A stretch of DNA of 64,000 bases. Source: Streptomyces sp. GSL17-111 (GTDB lineage: Bacteria > Actinomycetota > Actinomycetes > Streptomycetales > Streptomycetaceae). The position numbers were made by a program, and so were the translations under genes. Below the pieces are notes generated by a model. It was not told the origin of the DNA and made no database searches. It saw only the letters and a list, made by a program, of their open reading frames with translations. The stretch covers positions 2,846,001-2,910,000 of the forward strand of contig NZ_JBAJNS010000001.1 in assembly GCF_037911585.1 (NCBI RefSeq), written 5' to 3'. Below are positions 32,956 to 41,795 of this stretch, piece after piece; within the stretch, counting starts at the first letter, position 1; every line of letters begins with the position of its first letter.

Positions 32956-34092
32956 CTACGTCCGCTGCTGCGGTGCGTCCTGCTCGGCTTCTGCGGAGAG
33001 CCGCTGTTCCAAGACCTTTCCCTCTCCAGGAGCAAGCTGGGCAAGGATGCGCTCCAGATCGTCTATCGAGGCGAACTCCACGACGATCTTGCCCTTCTTC
33101 TGCCCCAGATCCACCTTCACCCGCGTCTCGAACCGATCGGAAAGGCGGCTGGAGAGGTGGTCGAGGGCGGGGGAGACACGCTTGCCCGCTCGGGGCCCCT
33201 TGGCCTTGCTCGAACGACCGGGCTTGTCGCTCATCAGGGTCACGATCTCTTCGACCGCCCGCACCGACAACCCCTCGGCCACGATGCGGTGAGCGAGTCG
33301 GTCCTGCTCCTCGGAGTCATCCACGGACAGCAGGGCCCGAGCGTGTCCGGCGGAGAGCACTCCGGCGGCCACCCTGCGCTGCACGGACGGCGACAGACGC
33401 AGCAGGCGCAGGGTGTTGGACACCTGAGGACGCGAGCGACCGATCCGGTCGGCGAGCTGGTCGTGCGTACAGTTGAAGTCCTTCAGCAGCTGGTCATACG
33501 CCGCTGCCTCTTCCAAAGGATTCAGCTGTGCGCGGTGCAGGTTCTCCAGGAGTGCGTCCAGGAGCAGCTGATCGTCGCCGGTCGCCCGGACGATAGCGGG
33601 AATGCGGTCGAGCCCGGCCTCGCCACAGGCGCGCCACCGGCGCTCGCCCATGATGAGCTCGTAACGCTCCGGTCCGGTCTGACGGACGACGACCGGCTGG
33701 AGCAGGCCCACCTCCTTGATGGACGTGACCAGCTCCGCCAAGGCGTCCTCGTCGAAGACCTCGCGGGGCTGCCGTGGGTTCGGGGTGATCGCCTCCAGCG
33801 GCACCTCGGCGAAGTGCGCTCCCGCCACCTCCGCGAGAGCCGATCCCTGGGCTTCGGCTGTGGGCCGCTCCACCTCGCCGGACGACGGCTCCGGGCCTGC
33901 ACCGTCCGGAAGGGCCGTGACGGCCGCAGCCGCTACACCGCGCTCGGAGGAGATGACCGGCACCGCGGTGGGAGACGTCGTGCCGTTGATCCCGATGGTG
34001 GGTACCGGGCCGTTGTGGTCGTCCTGGCTCTTCGGGGCTTCAGGGATCAGCGCGGCGAGACCGCGTCCCAGGCCCCTTCGTCGTTCGGTCAC
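32956..34092 (-). CDS. parB: Chromosome partitioning protein ParB
   Basis: A 378-residue ParB. The conserved opening [14 protein letters not shown] is followed by a variable linker. The CTPase/N-domain shows [19 protein letters not shown] and the GERRWRA nucleotide motif, then [17 protein letters not shown]. The HTH ([19 protein letters not shown]) reads parS. A C-terminal dimerisation domain ends the protein. ParB loads on the parS sites (eight seen here), spreads, and with ParA separates the origins. The gene overlaps parA by ATGA and is expressed with it. Confidence 0.97.
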   Translation of the reverse strand: MTERRRGLGRGLAALIPEAPKSQDDHNGPVPTIGINGTTSPTAVPVISSERGVAAAAVTALPDGAGPEPSSGEVERPTAEAQGSALAEVAGAHFAEVPLEAITPNPRQPREVFDEDALAELVTSIKEVGLLQPVVVRQTGPERYELIMGERRWRACGEAGLDRIPAIVRATGDDQLLLDALLENLHRAQLNPLEEAAAYDQLLKDFNCTHDQLADRIGRSRPQVSNTLRLLRLSPSVQRRVAAGVLSAGHARALLSVDDSEEQDRLAHRIVAEGLSVRAVEEIVTLMSDKPGRSSKAKGPRAGKRVSPALDHLSSRLSDRFETRVKVDLGQKKGKIVVEFASIDDLERILAQLAPGEGKVLEQRLSAEAEQDAPQQRT

Positions 34093-35138
34093 TGATTCCC
34101 CTCCGCCGTACTGTGCTGGTGGTTCTGGTGCGCCTCAGCGTTGCGCAGAGCGATCTCCCGGGCCGCCTCCAGGTAGGAGAGCGCACCGCTGGAGCCCGGG
34201 TCGTACGTGAGCACCGTCTGGCCGTAGCTCGGTGCCTCGGAGATGCGGACGGAACGCGGGATGTTCGTGCGCAGCACCTCGTTGTGGAAGTGTCCGCGCA
34301 CCTCGTCGGCGACCTGCGAGGCCAGCCGCGTCCGCCCGTCGTACATCGTCAGCAGGATGGTGGAAACGTGCAGCGCGGGGTTCAGGTGACCCTTGACGAG
34401 GTCCACGTTCCGCAGGAGTTGGCCGAGGCCCTCCAGCGCGTAGTACTCGCACTGGATCGGGATGAGGACCTCGGTGCTGGCCACCAGTGCGTTGACGGTG
34501 AGCAGCCCGAGCGAGGGCGGGCAGTCGATCAGGATGTAGTCCAGCGGCTGCTCGTAGGCGGAGATCGCCCGCTGGAGTCTGCTTTCCCGCGCGACCAACG
34601 ACACGAGCTCGATCTCCGCACCGGCGAGATCGATCGTGGCAGGCGCGCAGAACAGACCCTCGACGTCCCGCACCGGCTGGACCACCTCGGACAGTGGCTT
34701 GCTCTCCACGAGGACGTCGTAGATCGAAGGCACTTCCGCGTGGTGATCGATACCCAATGCCGTGGAGGCGTTCCCCTGCGGGTCCAGGTCGACGACCAGG
34801 ACCCGTGCACCGTGGAGAGCCAGAGAGGCCGCAAGGTTCACCGTGGTGGTGGTCTTGCCGACCCCGCCCTTCTGGTTGGCGACCACCATCACGCGCGTCT
34901 GCTCGGGCCTGGGAAGTCCTTCGCCGGCGCGGTGCATCGCCTCGACCGCCTGCTGTGCGGCTCGGCCGATGGGGGTGTCGTCCATGGGAGGCAGCGTCTC
35001 ACGTGTTTCACGTGAAACGTCCGCCAGTTCAGCGCGGGGACCAGGGACCGGATCGGCCATCGGTCCCGCGGTATCAGCGTCGGACCGCAACGGTTCACTC
35101 TCCTCGAAAGGCACCTTCGCAGAGTCAAAGCCTGCCAT
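34089..35138 (-). CDS. parA: Chromosome partitioning ATPase ParA
   Basis: A ~349-residue ATPase. Walker A KGGVGKTT is at residues 90-97, and DLDPQGNAS and [15 protein letters not shown] are the other switch motifs. The ~85-residue N-terminal extension is variable and contains VSRETRET, encoded by a parS site. ParA moves ParB-parS complexes over the nucleoid. I chose the ATG at 35138; it lacks a strong ribosome site, and the frame stays open to about 35348 through DnaA boxes and another parS. It is the first gene of parAB. Confidence 0.95.
   Translation of the reverse strand: MAGFDSAKVPFEESEPLRSDADTAGPMADPVPGPRAELADVSRETRETLPPMDDTPIGRAAQQAVEAMHRAGEGLPRPEQTRVMVVANQKGGVGKTTTTVNLAASLALHGARVLVVDLDPQGNASTALGIDHHAEVPSIYDVLVESKPLSEVVQPVRDVEGLFCAPATIDLAGAEIELVSLVARESRLQRAISAYEQPLDYILIDCPPSLGLLTVNALVASTEVLIPIQCEYYALEGLGQLLRNVDLVKGHLNPALHVSTILLTMYDGRTRLASQVADEVRGHFHNEVLRTNIPRSVRISEAPSYGQTVLTYDPGSSGALSYLEAAREIALRNAEAHQNHQHSTAEGNQ
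35005..35018. other. parS partition site inside parA
   Basis: Exact GTTTCACGTGAAAC in the N-terminal extension of parA, read in frame as part of DVSRET. It is 273 bp from the next copy. Confidence 0.9.
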
Positions 35139-35174
35139 GCCTGAGGAGCGGGGAACCACTGAGCCCCGCGGTTC

Positions 35175-35201
35175 TGTGGACAACTCGCCGGTTGTGGACA
35201 A
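35175..35201 (-). promoter_or_regulatory. Two perfect DnaA boxes upstream of parA
   Basis: TTGTCCACA on the minus strand occurs exactly at 35183-35175 and 35201-35193, in the same orientation and 18 bp apart. They lie 37-63 nt before the parA start, in the likely parAB promoter. The box sequence is the streptomycete DnaA consensus, better than almost all boxes in oriC here. Confidence 0.8.
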
Positions 35202-35290
35202 CGTGTCGCGGCTGGGGGCGCGCTGCTTTCGGTCGTGGGGCTCTGCAGCAGCACGACCCCGACTGATGATTCCATGCAGAAGGGAGCGGC

Positions 35291-35304
35291 GTTTCACGTG
35301 AAAC
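35291..35304. other. parS partition site upstream of parA
   Basis: Exact GTTTCACGTGAAAC in the parA-rsmG gap, 153 bp before the parA start. ParB binding here could also affect parAB expression. Confidence 0.9.
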
Positions 35305-35380
35305 ACGATGCACTCGACCCAGGCAGTGGATCCGTAGACACTCCGCAATGGGCAGCTTTGCCGCTTTTATGGAGTAAGGC

Positions 35381-35404
35381 GCGTCACGGCCCCCTCCGTG
35401 ACGC
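35381..35404. terminator. Hairpin after rsmG
   Basis: Arms GCGTCACGG and CCGTGACGC (9 bp, 6-nt loop) lie 20 nt past the rsmG stop on the minus strand, before the parAB promoter region. It probably ends the rpmH-rsmG transcript. Confidence 0.55.
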
Positions 35405-35423
35405 CGCACGGGCGTCACGAACG

Positions 35424-36191
35424 TCAGCGACGGCGACGACCAGCGCGTCCCGCACGAGCCGCCTTGGCCCGCTTGGCCGCGAAGCGCACGCCCCCGGGAC
35501 TCTCCCCGACTTCGGCCCGCACCACGGTCGAGGGCGGTTCCACCACGCTGGTACCGACCTGGACCACGGAGGTCCGCACCACACCGAGCTTCTGCAGCGC
35601 TGACCGCGCCCCGGTCAGCTCCTGCTCTGCCGTGTCCCCCTTCAGGGCCAGCATCTCCCCGTAGGGGCGCAACAGGGGCACCCCCCATCCGGCGAGCCGG
35701 TCCAGGGGAGCCACAGCCCGCGCGGTGACGACGTGCACGGGCTCAAGCGTGCCCAGGACCTCCTCGGCACGGCCGCGGACCACCGTCACATGGTCGAGAC
35801 CGAGGAGTTCCACCGCTTCCTGGAGGAACGTGGTCCGTCGTAGCAGCGGCTCCAGCAGCGTGATCCGCAGATCCGGCCGCACGAGAGCGAGCGGAATGCC
35901 CGGCAGCCCCGCCCCCGAGCCGACGTCGCAGACCGTCACGCCGTCCGGAACGATTTCGGAGAGCACCGCGCAGTTCAGCAGATGGCGCCCCCACAGCCGG
36001 GGCACCTCGCGAGGGCCGATCAGCCCTCGGCGCACCCCGGCGTCGGCCAGCAGTTCCGCGTAGCGAATGGCATCGGGCAGGCGGTCGCCGAACACGACCT
36101 CCGCCTTCTCCGGCGGCTGGGCGAGCTCCTGCGCTCCGACGGGCTCGGTGTCACCACCTCGTCCGCCCGTGTCACCGTTCTCGCCCGTCAC
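35424..36191 (-). CDS. rsmG: 16S rRNA (guanine-N7) methyltransferase RsmG
   Basis: A 255-residue SAM-dependent enzyme that methylates a guanine of 16S rRNA in the 530 loop; loss gives low-level streptomycin resistance in several bacteria. The SAM motif VCDVGSGAGLPGIPLALV lies at residues ~88-105, and LKGDTAEQELTGA is the second core motif. A basic, Ala/Arg-rich C-terminal extension (AAKRAKAARAGRAGRRRR) is longer than in Escherichia coli. The GTG start overlaps the jag stop (GTGA), so the two are translated together. Confidence 0.95.
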   Translation of the reverse strand: MTGENGDTGGRGGDTEPVGAQELAQPPEKAEVVFGDRLPDAIRYAELLADAGVRRGLIGPREVPRLWGRHLLNCAVLSEIVPDGVTVCDVGSGAGLPGIPLALVRPDLRITLLEPLLRRTTFLQEAVELLGLDHVTVVRGRAEEVLGTLEPVHVVTARAVAPLDRLAGWGVPLLRPYGEMLALKGDTAEQELTGARSALQKLGVVRTSVVQVGTSVVEPPSTVVRAEVGESPGGVRFAAKRAKAARAGRAGRRRR

Positions 36192-36691
36192 GGCAGGACG
36201 ACCACGCAGCGCTGCGGTTCCTCACCCTCGGACTCGCTGCGCAGCCCTGCCGCCTTCACGGCATCGTGGACGACCTTGCGCTCGAAGGGCGACATCGGCT
36301 TCAGCTTCACCGGCTCGCCGCTGTTCTGCGCCTTCTCCGCAGCCTCGCCGGCCAGCTCCGTCAGCTCGGCGCGCTTGCGCGCCCGGAAGCCGGCGATGTC
36401 CAGCATGAGACGGCTGCGGTCGCCGGTCTCCCGGTGCACGGCCAGGCGGGTCAGCTCCTGGAGGGCCTCCAGCACCTCACCGTCCCGGCCGACCAGCTTC
36501 TGCAGGTCACGACTGTTGCTGTCGCTGATGATCGACACAGCGGCACGGTCGCCCTCGACGTCCATGTCGATGTCGCCGTCGAGGTCCGCGATGTCGAGCA
36601 GACCCTCCAGGTAATCGGCCGCGATCTCTCCCTCCTGCTCCAGGTGGGAAAGGGTGTCGGTGCCCTCAGCGGCTTCGGTGGTGTCCGTCAC
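36188..36691 (-). CDS. jag: KH/R3H RNA-binding protein Jag
   Basis: A ~167-residue Jag/KhpB-like protein. After an acidic start, a KH domain (DSNSRDLQKLVGRDGEVLEALQELTRLAV, quoted by its hallmark GRDGEVLEALQ) is followed by an R3H domain with RSRLMLDIAGFRARKRAEL and SPFERKVVHDAVK. Jag binds RNA and is linked to cell shape and membrane insertion through its neighbour YidC. I chose the GTG at 36691, which has GAGGGAG upstream; another in-frame GTG (36709) overlaps the yidC stop. The operon order yidC-jag-rsmG is conserved in Gram-positives. Confidence 0.92.
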   Translation of the reverse strand: MTDTTEAAEGTDTLSHLEQEGEIAADYLEGLLDIADLDGDIDMDVEGDRAAVSIISDSNSRDLQKLVGRDGEVLEALQELTRLAVHRETGDRSRLMLDIAGFRARKRAELTELAGEAAEKAQNSGEPVKLKPMSPFERKVVHDAVKAAGLRSESEGEEPQRCVVVLP

Positions 36692-36705
36692 TGATGGACT
36701 CCCTC

Positions 36706-37776
36706 TCACTTCTTCGACTTCGCGGACTGGGGCTTCTTCTTGTTCTGCTGCGGCCGGCCCGGCTTGCTCGGTGCCGCCTTGGCCTGACCGGTCTTGGCCT
36801 GGCTCTGCTCACCCTCCGCCGCCTTGGCCGGAGCAGTGCCGGTCGCGGCGTTCTGCCGCTTGGACTTCGGCTGCCGCTTGGGCTGGGTCCGGTTGGCCCG
36901 GGCCTGCTCGACGGCCTCCTTGGCCGCGACCTCCACCGGGTCGTCCTTGATCTTGCCCTTGGCCCGCAGCTTCTCCTGACGCTGCTTGTAGGCGAGGGAG
37001 CCCGGCGTCGGGTTGCGCTTGATGATGTACATCTGCTGGCCGAGCGTCCACACGTTGGTGGTGAGCCAGTAGACGAGAACACCCACGGGGAAGTTGATGC
37101 CGAAGACCGCGAACATGATCGGGAAGATGTACATGAGCAGCTTCTGCTGCTGCATGAACGGCGTCTTGACCGTGAGGTCGACGTTCTTCGTCATCAGCTG
37201 GCGCTGCGTGTAGAACTGCGACAGCGACATCATGACGATCATGATGACGGTGACGACCCGGACGTCCAGCAGTGTCGCGCCGAGTTCGTCGATCGTGGCG
37301 GCGCTGTCCATGAACTTCGCCGCGATCGGGGCACCGAAGATCGACGCGTTCCGCGCGCTCTCCACCAGGCCCTCGTCGAGCACGCCGACCTCTTGGTCGT
37401 TCGCGATCTTGTTCAGCACCTGGAAGAGGGCCAGGAAGAACGGGGACTGCGCCAGGATGGGAAGGCAGCTGGAGAGCGGGTTGGTGCCCGTCTCCTTGTA
37501 CAGCTTCATCATCTCTTCGGACTGACGCTGCTTGTCGCTCTTGTAGCGCTCCTGGATCGCCTTCATTCTCGGCTGCAGCGCCTGCATGTTCCGCGTCGCC
37601 TTGATCTGCTTCACGAAGAGCGGGATCAGCGCGATGCGGATCAGCACCACCAGGAAGACGATGGACAGACCCCAGGCCCAGCCGCTGTCCTCGTCGAAGA
37701 CCAGGCTGAACAGCGAGTGGAACTGGACGATGATCCAGGAAACAGCGGTATAGAGAGGACCGAGGATCGTGTCCAC
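36706..37776 (-). CDS. yidC: Membrane protein insertase YidC
   Basis: A 356-residue Oxa1/YidC-type insertase. The first membrane segment ([20 protein letters not shown]) lacks the large periplasmic domain of Gram-negatives, as expected. The core begins [24 protein letters not shown], and the positive groove arginine is in LIRIALIP. Four later segments follow and a long basic, Ala/Lys/Gln-rich tail that may bind ribosomes. It inserts membrane proteins with or without Sec. The start is GTG at 37776 with AAGGAG. yidD is 3 nt upstream. Confidence 0.95.
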   Translation of the reverse strand: MDTILGPLYTAVSWIIVQFHSLFSLVFDEDSGWAWGLSIVFLVVLIRIALIPLFVKQIKATRNMQALQPRMKAIQERYKSDKQRQSEEMMKLYKETGTNPLSSCLPILAQSPFFLALFQVLNKIANDQEVGVLDEGLVESARNASIFGAPIAAKFMDSAATIDELGATLLDVRVVTVIMIVMMSLSQFYTQRQLMTKNVDLTVKTPFMQQQKLLMYIFPIMFAVFGINFPVGVLVYWLTTNVWTLGQQMYIIKRNPTPGSLAYKQRQEKLRAKGKIKDDPVEVAAKEAVEQARANRTQPKRQPKSKRQNAATGTAPAKAAEGEQSQAKTGQAKAAPSKPGRPQQNKKKPQSAKSKK

Positions 37777-37779
37777 GAA

Positions 37780-38067
37780 TCAGGCTCCTTGGGCGTGGGA
37801 CTGGGTCCGATGCTGCCAGCGGCTCCGGAGCCGCTGATGCCAGACCGGGTGCTTCCGGGCAGGAACATGGTCGACACCACCGGGCGACCAGGGGTTGCAG
37901 CGCAGGATGCGCCAGGCGGTCAGTGCCGTTCCCTTCACCGCACCGTGCCGACGAATGGCCTCGTACCCGTAGTGCGAGCACGACGGGTAGTAGCGGCACA
38001 CCGGCCCGAGCATCGGACTGATGGTCCACTGGTACAGCTTGATCAGCCACAGGAGCGGGTACTTCAC
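37780..38067 (-). CDS. yidD: Membrane protein insertion efficiency factor YidD
   Basis: A 95-residue YidD. The hallmark [19 protein letters not shown] (~residues 24-42) with its paired cysteines is present, and the amphipathic start [18 protein letters not shown] sits on the membrane. It helps YidC-dependent insertion. The GTG start overlaps the rnpA stop (GTGA), the usual arrangement of rnpA-yidD-yidC. The C-terminus extends with a basic tail. Confidence 0.95.
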   Translation of the reverse strand: MKYPLLWLIKLYQWTISPMLGPVCRYYPSCSHYGYEAIRRHGAVKGTALTAWRILRCNPWSPGGVDHVPARKHPVWHQRLRSRWQHRTQSHAQGA

Positions 38068-38432
38068 GTCGGCGGCCCTCCAAGCAGCCGCTGCAGCGCG
38101 GAGTCGAGATCCCGGGCGAGCGAGTCATGACCCGCGTCACCCGCGTCGGGCAACGCCCGTACAACCACCAGGCTACCGGGGGGCAGCTGCGGCAGCCGTT
38201 CGCCCATCAGATGGCGCAGGCGCCGCTTCACACGGTTACGCACGACCGCGTTCCCCACGGCTCGACTCACGACGAAACCCGCACGCGGCGGGGGAGCGTT
38301 GTCCCCCGTCCCGTGCGGGTCCGTTCCACTGCGCAGATGAACGACGAGTAGCGGGCGACCGGCCCGCCGTCCTCGCCGTACCGCGGCCGCGAAGTCCTCG
38401 CGCCGCCTCAGCCGGTGCTCGGTAGGCAGCAC
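38064..38432 (-). CDS. rnpA: Ribonuclease P protein component
   Basis: A 122-residue protein subunit of RNase P. The conserved RNR motif is seen as [15 protein letters not shown] (~residues 64-78) and the start [22 protein letters not shown] is typical. It binds the P RNA, not found in this window, to cut the 5' leader of pre-tRNAs. The start is GTG at 38432 with a weak AGGT before it. It follows rpmH by 21 nt in the same transcript. Confidence 0.95.
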   Translation of the reverse strand: MLPTEHRLRRREDFAAAVRRGRRAGRPLLVVHLRSGTDPHGTGDNAPPPRAGFVVSRAVGNAVVRNRVKRRLRHLMGERLPQLPPGSLVVVRALPDAGDAGHDSLARDLDSALQRLLGGPPT

Positions 38433-38453
38433 GTCATGGACCTGCGCCGTGGC

Positions 38454-38591
38454 TCAGGCCGACAGGCGGGCGCGGCCCTTGCTGCGCCGGTTCGCGACGA
38501 TGGCGCGGCCGGCGCGGGTCCGCATGCGCAGCCGGAAGCCGTGGGTCTTCGCGCGGCGGCGGTTGTTCGGCTGGAAGGTGCGCTTGCTCAC
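38454..38591 (-). CDS. rpmH: 50S ribosomal protein L34
   Basis: The short 45-residue L34, [20 protein letters not shown] and on to the basic end [11 protein letters not shown]. The GTG at 38591 has GGAG 7 nt upstream; a longer frame of ~94 residues exists but carries no L34 sequence. L34 is a structural protein of the large subunit. It opens the rpmH-rnpA-yidD-yidC-jag-rsmG unit and is divergent from dnaA, the nearly universal bacterial layout. Confidence 0.97.
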   Translation of the reverse strand: MSKRTFQPNNRRRAKTHGFRLRMRTRAGRAIVANRRSKGRARLSA

Positions 38592-38779
38592 TCGGGGGCT
38601 CCAGAAATCCTTGTGTCTCAGGGAGACGCTGTGGGGCGTCGACTGGCTGTCACCGTGCGCCCACGAGTAGCTCGCAACGCCCGAGTGCACCGCTTCTTCA
38701 CCCTGGGCCCGGGACCGGACCGTCGGGCTCGTGCCCATCGGAGGCAGGCGGCAGCAGCCATCGACAACTCGACCTGGTT

Positions 38780-38809
38780 ACGGTACGCGCGGCCGTGGCA
38801 TCCGGTCAA
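38780..38809 (-). promoter_or_regulatory. Likely rpmH promoter
   Basis: On the minus strand TTGACC (38809-38804), 18-nt spacer and TACCGT (38785-38780). It would give a leader of about 180 nt before rpmH. The dnaA promoter in the same gap has the same -10 hexamer and spacing. Confidence 0.65.
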
Positions 38810-38917
38810 ACCGGGACCGCGCGGAGGACCGGACCCCGCCACGCAGCCTGCGGAGGCGGCCGTTCGACGCGCAGCCCGCGCCCGGTGGGGAGAAGCAGCC
38901 CCACGCGCATGGCACAG

Positions 38918-38938
38918 TTGTGCACACCCTGTGGACAA
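38918..38938. promoter_or_regulatory. Inverted pair of DnaA boxes in the dnaA promoter
   Basis: TTGTGCACA (38918-38926, plus) and a perfect TTGTCCACA on the minus strand (38930-38938) face each other 3 nt apart, right before the -35 of dnaA. In streptomycetes two closely spaced opposed boxes in the dnaA promoter mediate autorepression; the arrangement here matches. Confidence 0.8.
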
Positions 38939-38942
38939 CAAC

Positions 38943-38972
38943 TTGAGCCGCGCCAGCAGGGCCGACTACCGT
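38943..38972 (+). promoter_or_regulatory. Likely dnaA promoter
   Basis: TTGAGC (38943-38948), 18-nt spacer and TACCGT (38967-38972), about 80 nt before the dnaA start and just after the opposed DnaA boxes. Confidence 0.6.
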
Positions 38973-39054
38973 GGCCGGACTCCGATTCCTCCCGGCCGTC
39001 CCAAGAGCCACACTTTCGCGGAAAGTGTCCCCAGCGAGTGAGAGAGCGTGCCCT

Positions 39055-40920
39055 GTGGCTGACGTACCTGCTGATCTTGCCGCAGTGTGGCCACACGTTC
39101 TCGAGCATCTCCTCAGTGAGAGTCAGGGCATCGAGCCCAAGGACCAGCGGTGGCTGCGGGACTGCCAGCCGCTGGTACTGGTCTCCGGCACCGCCCTGCT
39201 CGGCGTGCCGAACGAGTACGCCAAGGGGGTTCTCGAAGGCCGCCTCGCCCCGCTGATCGGCGACGCCCTCAGCCGGGAGTGCCAGCAGCCGATCCGGCTC
39301 GCGATCACCGTCACCGGGCCCGCTCCCGATCCGGGGCCCGCCCCGCCGCAGGGCGCCGCGGGGCCCGGCCCCGGCAGCGCGCCCCTCCCCGAGCAGCGCA
39401 CGCCCCACTCGCGGTATGACGACGCGCCCCGGTACGAGGAGAGGCCCCGCTACGACGAGGGGCCCCGGTACGAGGAGCCGGCCCGCTACGACGACTCGCG
39501 GTACGACGAGCGGCGTTACGAGGAGCCGGCCCGCTACGAGGAGACGCGGTACGACGACCAGCGCTACGAGGAGCCGGCCCGCTACGAGGAGACGCGGGAG
39601 CTGCCCGCCGTCCGCCCCGCGTACCCCAACTATCCGCACGCGCCGCAGCCCGGCCGGCCGCAGCCCGGCGCCTGGCCCCGCCAGACGGACACCGACAGCT
39701 GGGCCCCGCCCCGCGATCCGTATCCGCCGCAGCAGCGCGGCTACGGCGTGCGCGGCGGTCAGCCCGGCTACGAGCAGCACCAGCCACCGCCGCAGCGGTT
39801 CGACGAGCCGCCGCAGCTTCCGGCACCGAGCGGCGCCCCCGGGCCGCTGGCCGCCCAGCCCGCGCCGGCCACGGGCCCCGGCGAACCGACGGCACGGCTG
39901 AACCCGAAGTACCTCTTCGACACCTTCGTCATCGGCGCGTCCAACCGCTTCGCCCACGCGGCGGCCGTCGCGGTGGCCGAGGCCCCGGCCAAGGCGTACA
40001 ACCCGCTCTTCATCTACGGCGAGTCCGGCCTGGGCAAGACCCACCTGCTGCACGCCATCGGGCACTACGCCCGGAGCCTCTACCCCGGGACCCGGGTGCG
40101 GTACGTGAGCTCGGAGGAGTTCACCAACGAGTTCATCAACTCCATCCGCGACGGCAAGGCGGACGCGTTCCGCAAGCGGTACCGCGACATGGACATCCTC
40201 CTCGTGGACGACATCCAGTTCCTGGCGAGCAAGGAGTCGACGCAGGAGGAGTTCTTCCACACCTTCAACACGCTGCACAACGCGAACAAGCAGATCGTCC
40301 TCTCCAGCGACCGGCCGCCCAAACAGCTCGTCACCCTGGAGGACCGGCTGCGGAACCGCTTCGAGTGGGGGCTGATCACCGACGTCCAGCCGCCGGAGCT
40401 GGAGACGCGCATCGCGATCCTGCGGAAGAAGGCGGTCCAGGAGCAGCTGAACGCCCCGCCGGAGGTGCTGGAGTTCATCGCCTCGCGGATCTCACGGAAC
40501 ATCCGTGAGCTGGAGGGGGCGCTGATCCGGGTCACGGCCTTCGCGAGCCTGAACCGTCAGCCCGTCGACCTCGGCCTGACGGAGATCGTCCTGAAGGACC
40601 TCATTCCGGGGGGCGAGGACGCCTCTCCGGAGATCACGGCCGCCAACATCATGGCGGCGACCGCGGACTACTTCGGTCTGACCGTGGACGACCTGTGCGG
40701 CTCCTCGCGCAGCCGTGTCCTGGTCACGGCACGGCAGATCGCCATGTACCTGTGCCGGGAGCTGACGGACCTGTCGCTGCCGAAGATCGGCGCGCAGTTC
40801 GGCGGCCGGGACCACACGACCGTCATGCACGCCGACCGCAAGATCCGCGCGCTCATGGCCGAGCGGCGCTCGATCTACAACCAGGTCACCGAGCTGACGA
40901 ACCGGATCAAGAACGGCTGA
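39055..40920 (+). CDS. dnaA: Chromosomal replication initiator DnaA
   Basis: A 621-residue DnaA. Domain I (~1-86) begins [20 protein letters not shown]. Domain II (~87-282) is an exceptionally long acidic linker, as is usual in streptomycetes, with repeats of [10 protein letters not shown] type encoded at 39420-39600. Domain III starts [12 protein letters not shown] and has Walker [12 protein letters not shown] (~322-332) and Walker [10 protein letters not shown]. Domain IV has the box-reading signature [15 protein letters not shown]. The start is GTG at 39055 with GAGAGAG. It starts replication at the oriC that follows the gene and probably represses its own promoter. Confidence 0.97.
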   Translation: MADVPADLAAVWPHVLEHLLSESQGIEPKDQRWLRDCQPLVLVSGTALLGVPNEYAKGVLEGRLAPLIGDALSRECQQPIRLAITVTGPAPDPGPAPPQGAAGPGPGSAPLPEQRTPHSRYDDAPRYEERPRYDEGPRYEEPARYDDSRYDERRYEEPARYEETRYDDQRYEEPARYEETRELPAVRPAYPNYPHAPQPGRPQPGAWPRQTDTDSWAPPRDPYPPQQRGYGVRGGQPGYEQHQPPPQRFDEPPQLPAPSGAPGPLAAQPAPATGPGEPTARLNPKYLFDTFVIGASNRFAHAAAVAVAEAPAKAYNPLFIYGESGLGKTHLLHAIGHYARSLYPGTRVRYVSSEEFTNEFINSIRDGKADAFRKRYRDMDILLVDDIQFLASKESTQEEFFHTFNTLHNANKQIVLSSDRPPKQLVTLEDRLRNRFEWGLITDVQPPELETRIAILRKKAVQEQLNAPPEVLEFIASRISRNIRELEGALIRVTAFASLNRQPVDLGLTEIVLKDLIPGGEDASPEITAANIMAATADYFGLTVDDLCGSSRSRVLVTARQIAMYLCRELTDLSLPKIGAQFGGRDHTTVMHADRKIRALMAERRSIYNQVTELTNRIKNG

Positions 40921-41795
40921 GCCGCTCCTGCTGAGGACCGCTGCCCGGCGCGGGCGGCGGTCCTCCGGCGTTTCCCGCCCCTCCCGTCATCGCCCCCCGA
41001 GGGCCGTATCGGCCACGCTTGCGGCCTTCCCGGCCTCGTCCCGCGCCCTGCGCCGACGTCTCCCCGCACCGCCGACACCGCTGAGGTGTGTCGGCGGTGT
41101 TCGAATGCGGTGGCCGCGTCCACAGCGCGGGGCGTGACGTCGCTTCCACAGCCTGGGGACCGCCCGGTTGTCCCGATCACGTCCACAGGGCGGGCGGCGG
41201 AGAGCCTGTCGTGGCAGGTCGCGGGGGTGGGGAAATGTGCACGCGCGGGCTCCACAGGCTGTGGACGGAAAGGGGCACGTCAACCGGTGTCCGGAGTTGT
41301 CCACGGGCTGCCCACAGGAAGAGGGACGTTGTCCCCAGGTTCTCCACACCCCTGTCCACTGTTCGACAACACGACGCGCCTCCTCACCGGTCGGAGTGAA
41401 AGCGGTCACAGGCACCCGTCGGAATAGGTTGTTGAGAACCTGGGTAAACCTGGGGACGCCGCTGTGGGGAAGTACCCCCCGCCTGTGCACCGGGTGTGCA
41501 GAACCTCCGCCCGTCCACAGCGCACCCCTCTTCGTCCACCGCTGCGCCCACAGGGCACGTGGACAAAATCCGGGTGCTGACCTGCGGGGATGGAGTTATC
41601 CCCGGAATCCACAGCACCTACTACTACGACCACAGAGATAAGCCGGGGAACTCGTGTCGAAGCGGGTCCTGTGCACAACTCGCCTCCCGGCCGCTCCCTC
41701 GCTCCTGCGACGAGTTGACCCCGACGGCCCTCAGCTGTCAGCGACGTGCGTCAGACTGGTCCCCGGCAACCAGCAACAGCAGGAGGCGGCTGAAG
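40921..41795. other. Chromosomal replication origin oriC
   Basis: The 875-bp gene-free stretch between dnaA and dnaN. Between 41116 and 41678 it carries some 15 or more DnaA-box-like 9-mers in both directions. The best (one mismatch from TTGTCCACA) are TTGTCCACG at 41297-41305, TTGTCCCCA at 41329-41337, TTCTCCACA at 41340-41348, TTGTCCACG on the minus strand at 41566-41558, and TTGTGCACA on the minus strand at 41678-41670. Two mismatches are found at 41116, 41179, 41260, 41352 and 41511, among others. A long, box-rich origin between dnaA and dnaN is the streptomycete pattern. There is no strongly AT-rich unwinding element; the segments near 41421-41449 and 41583-41645 are the most AT-rich. 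Confidence 0.93.
40934..40964 (+). terminator. Hairpin after dnaA
   Basis: AGGACCGC and GCGGTCCT arms with an inner GCCCG/CGGGC stem, starting 14 nt after the dnaA stop. It would stop dnaA transcription before it enters the origin. Confidence 0.6.

Noticed and set aside
35139..35348. Longer N-terminus for ParA
   Set aside because: It would read through two perfect DnaA boxes and a parS site, and the extra residues look non-coding; not fully excluded.
41421..41446. GGAAT in oriC as a sigma-R promoter
   Set aside because: Eighteen nt downstream reads GTA, not GTT, and no gene follows at the right distance.
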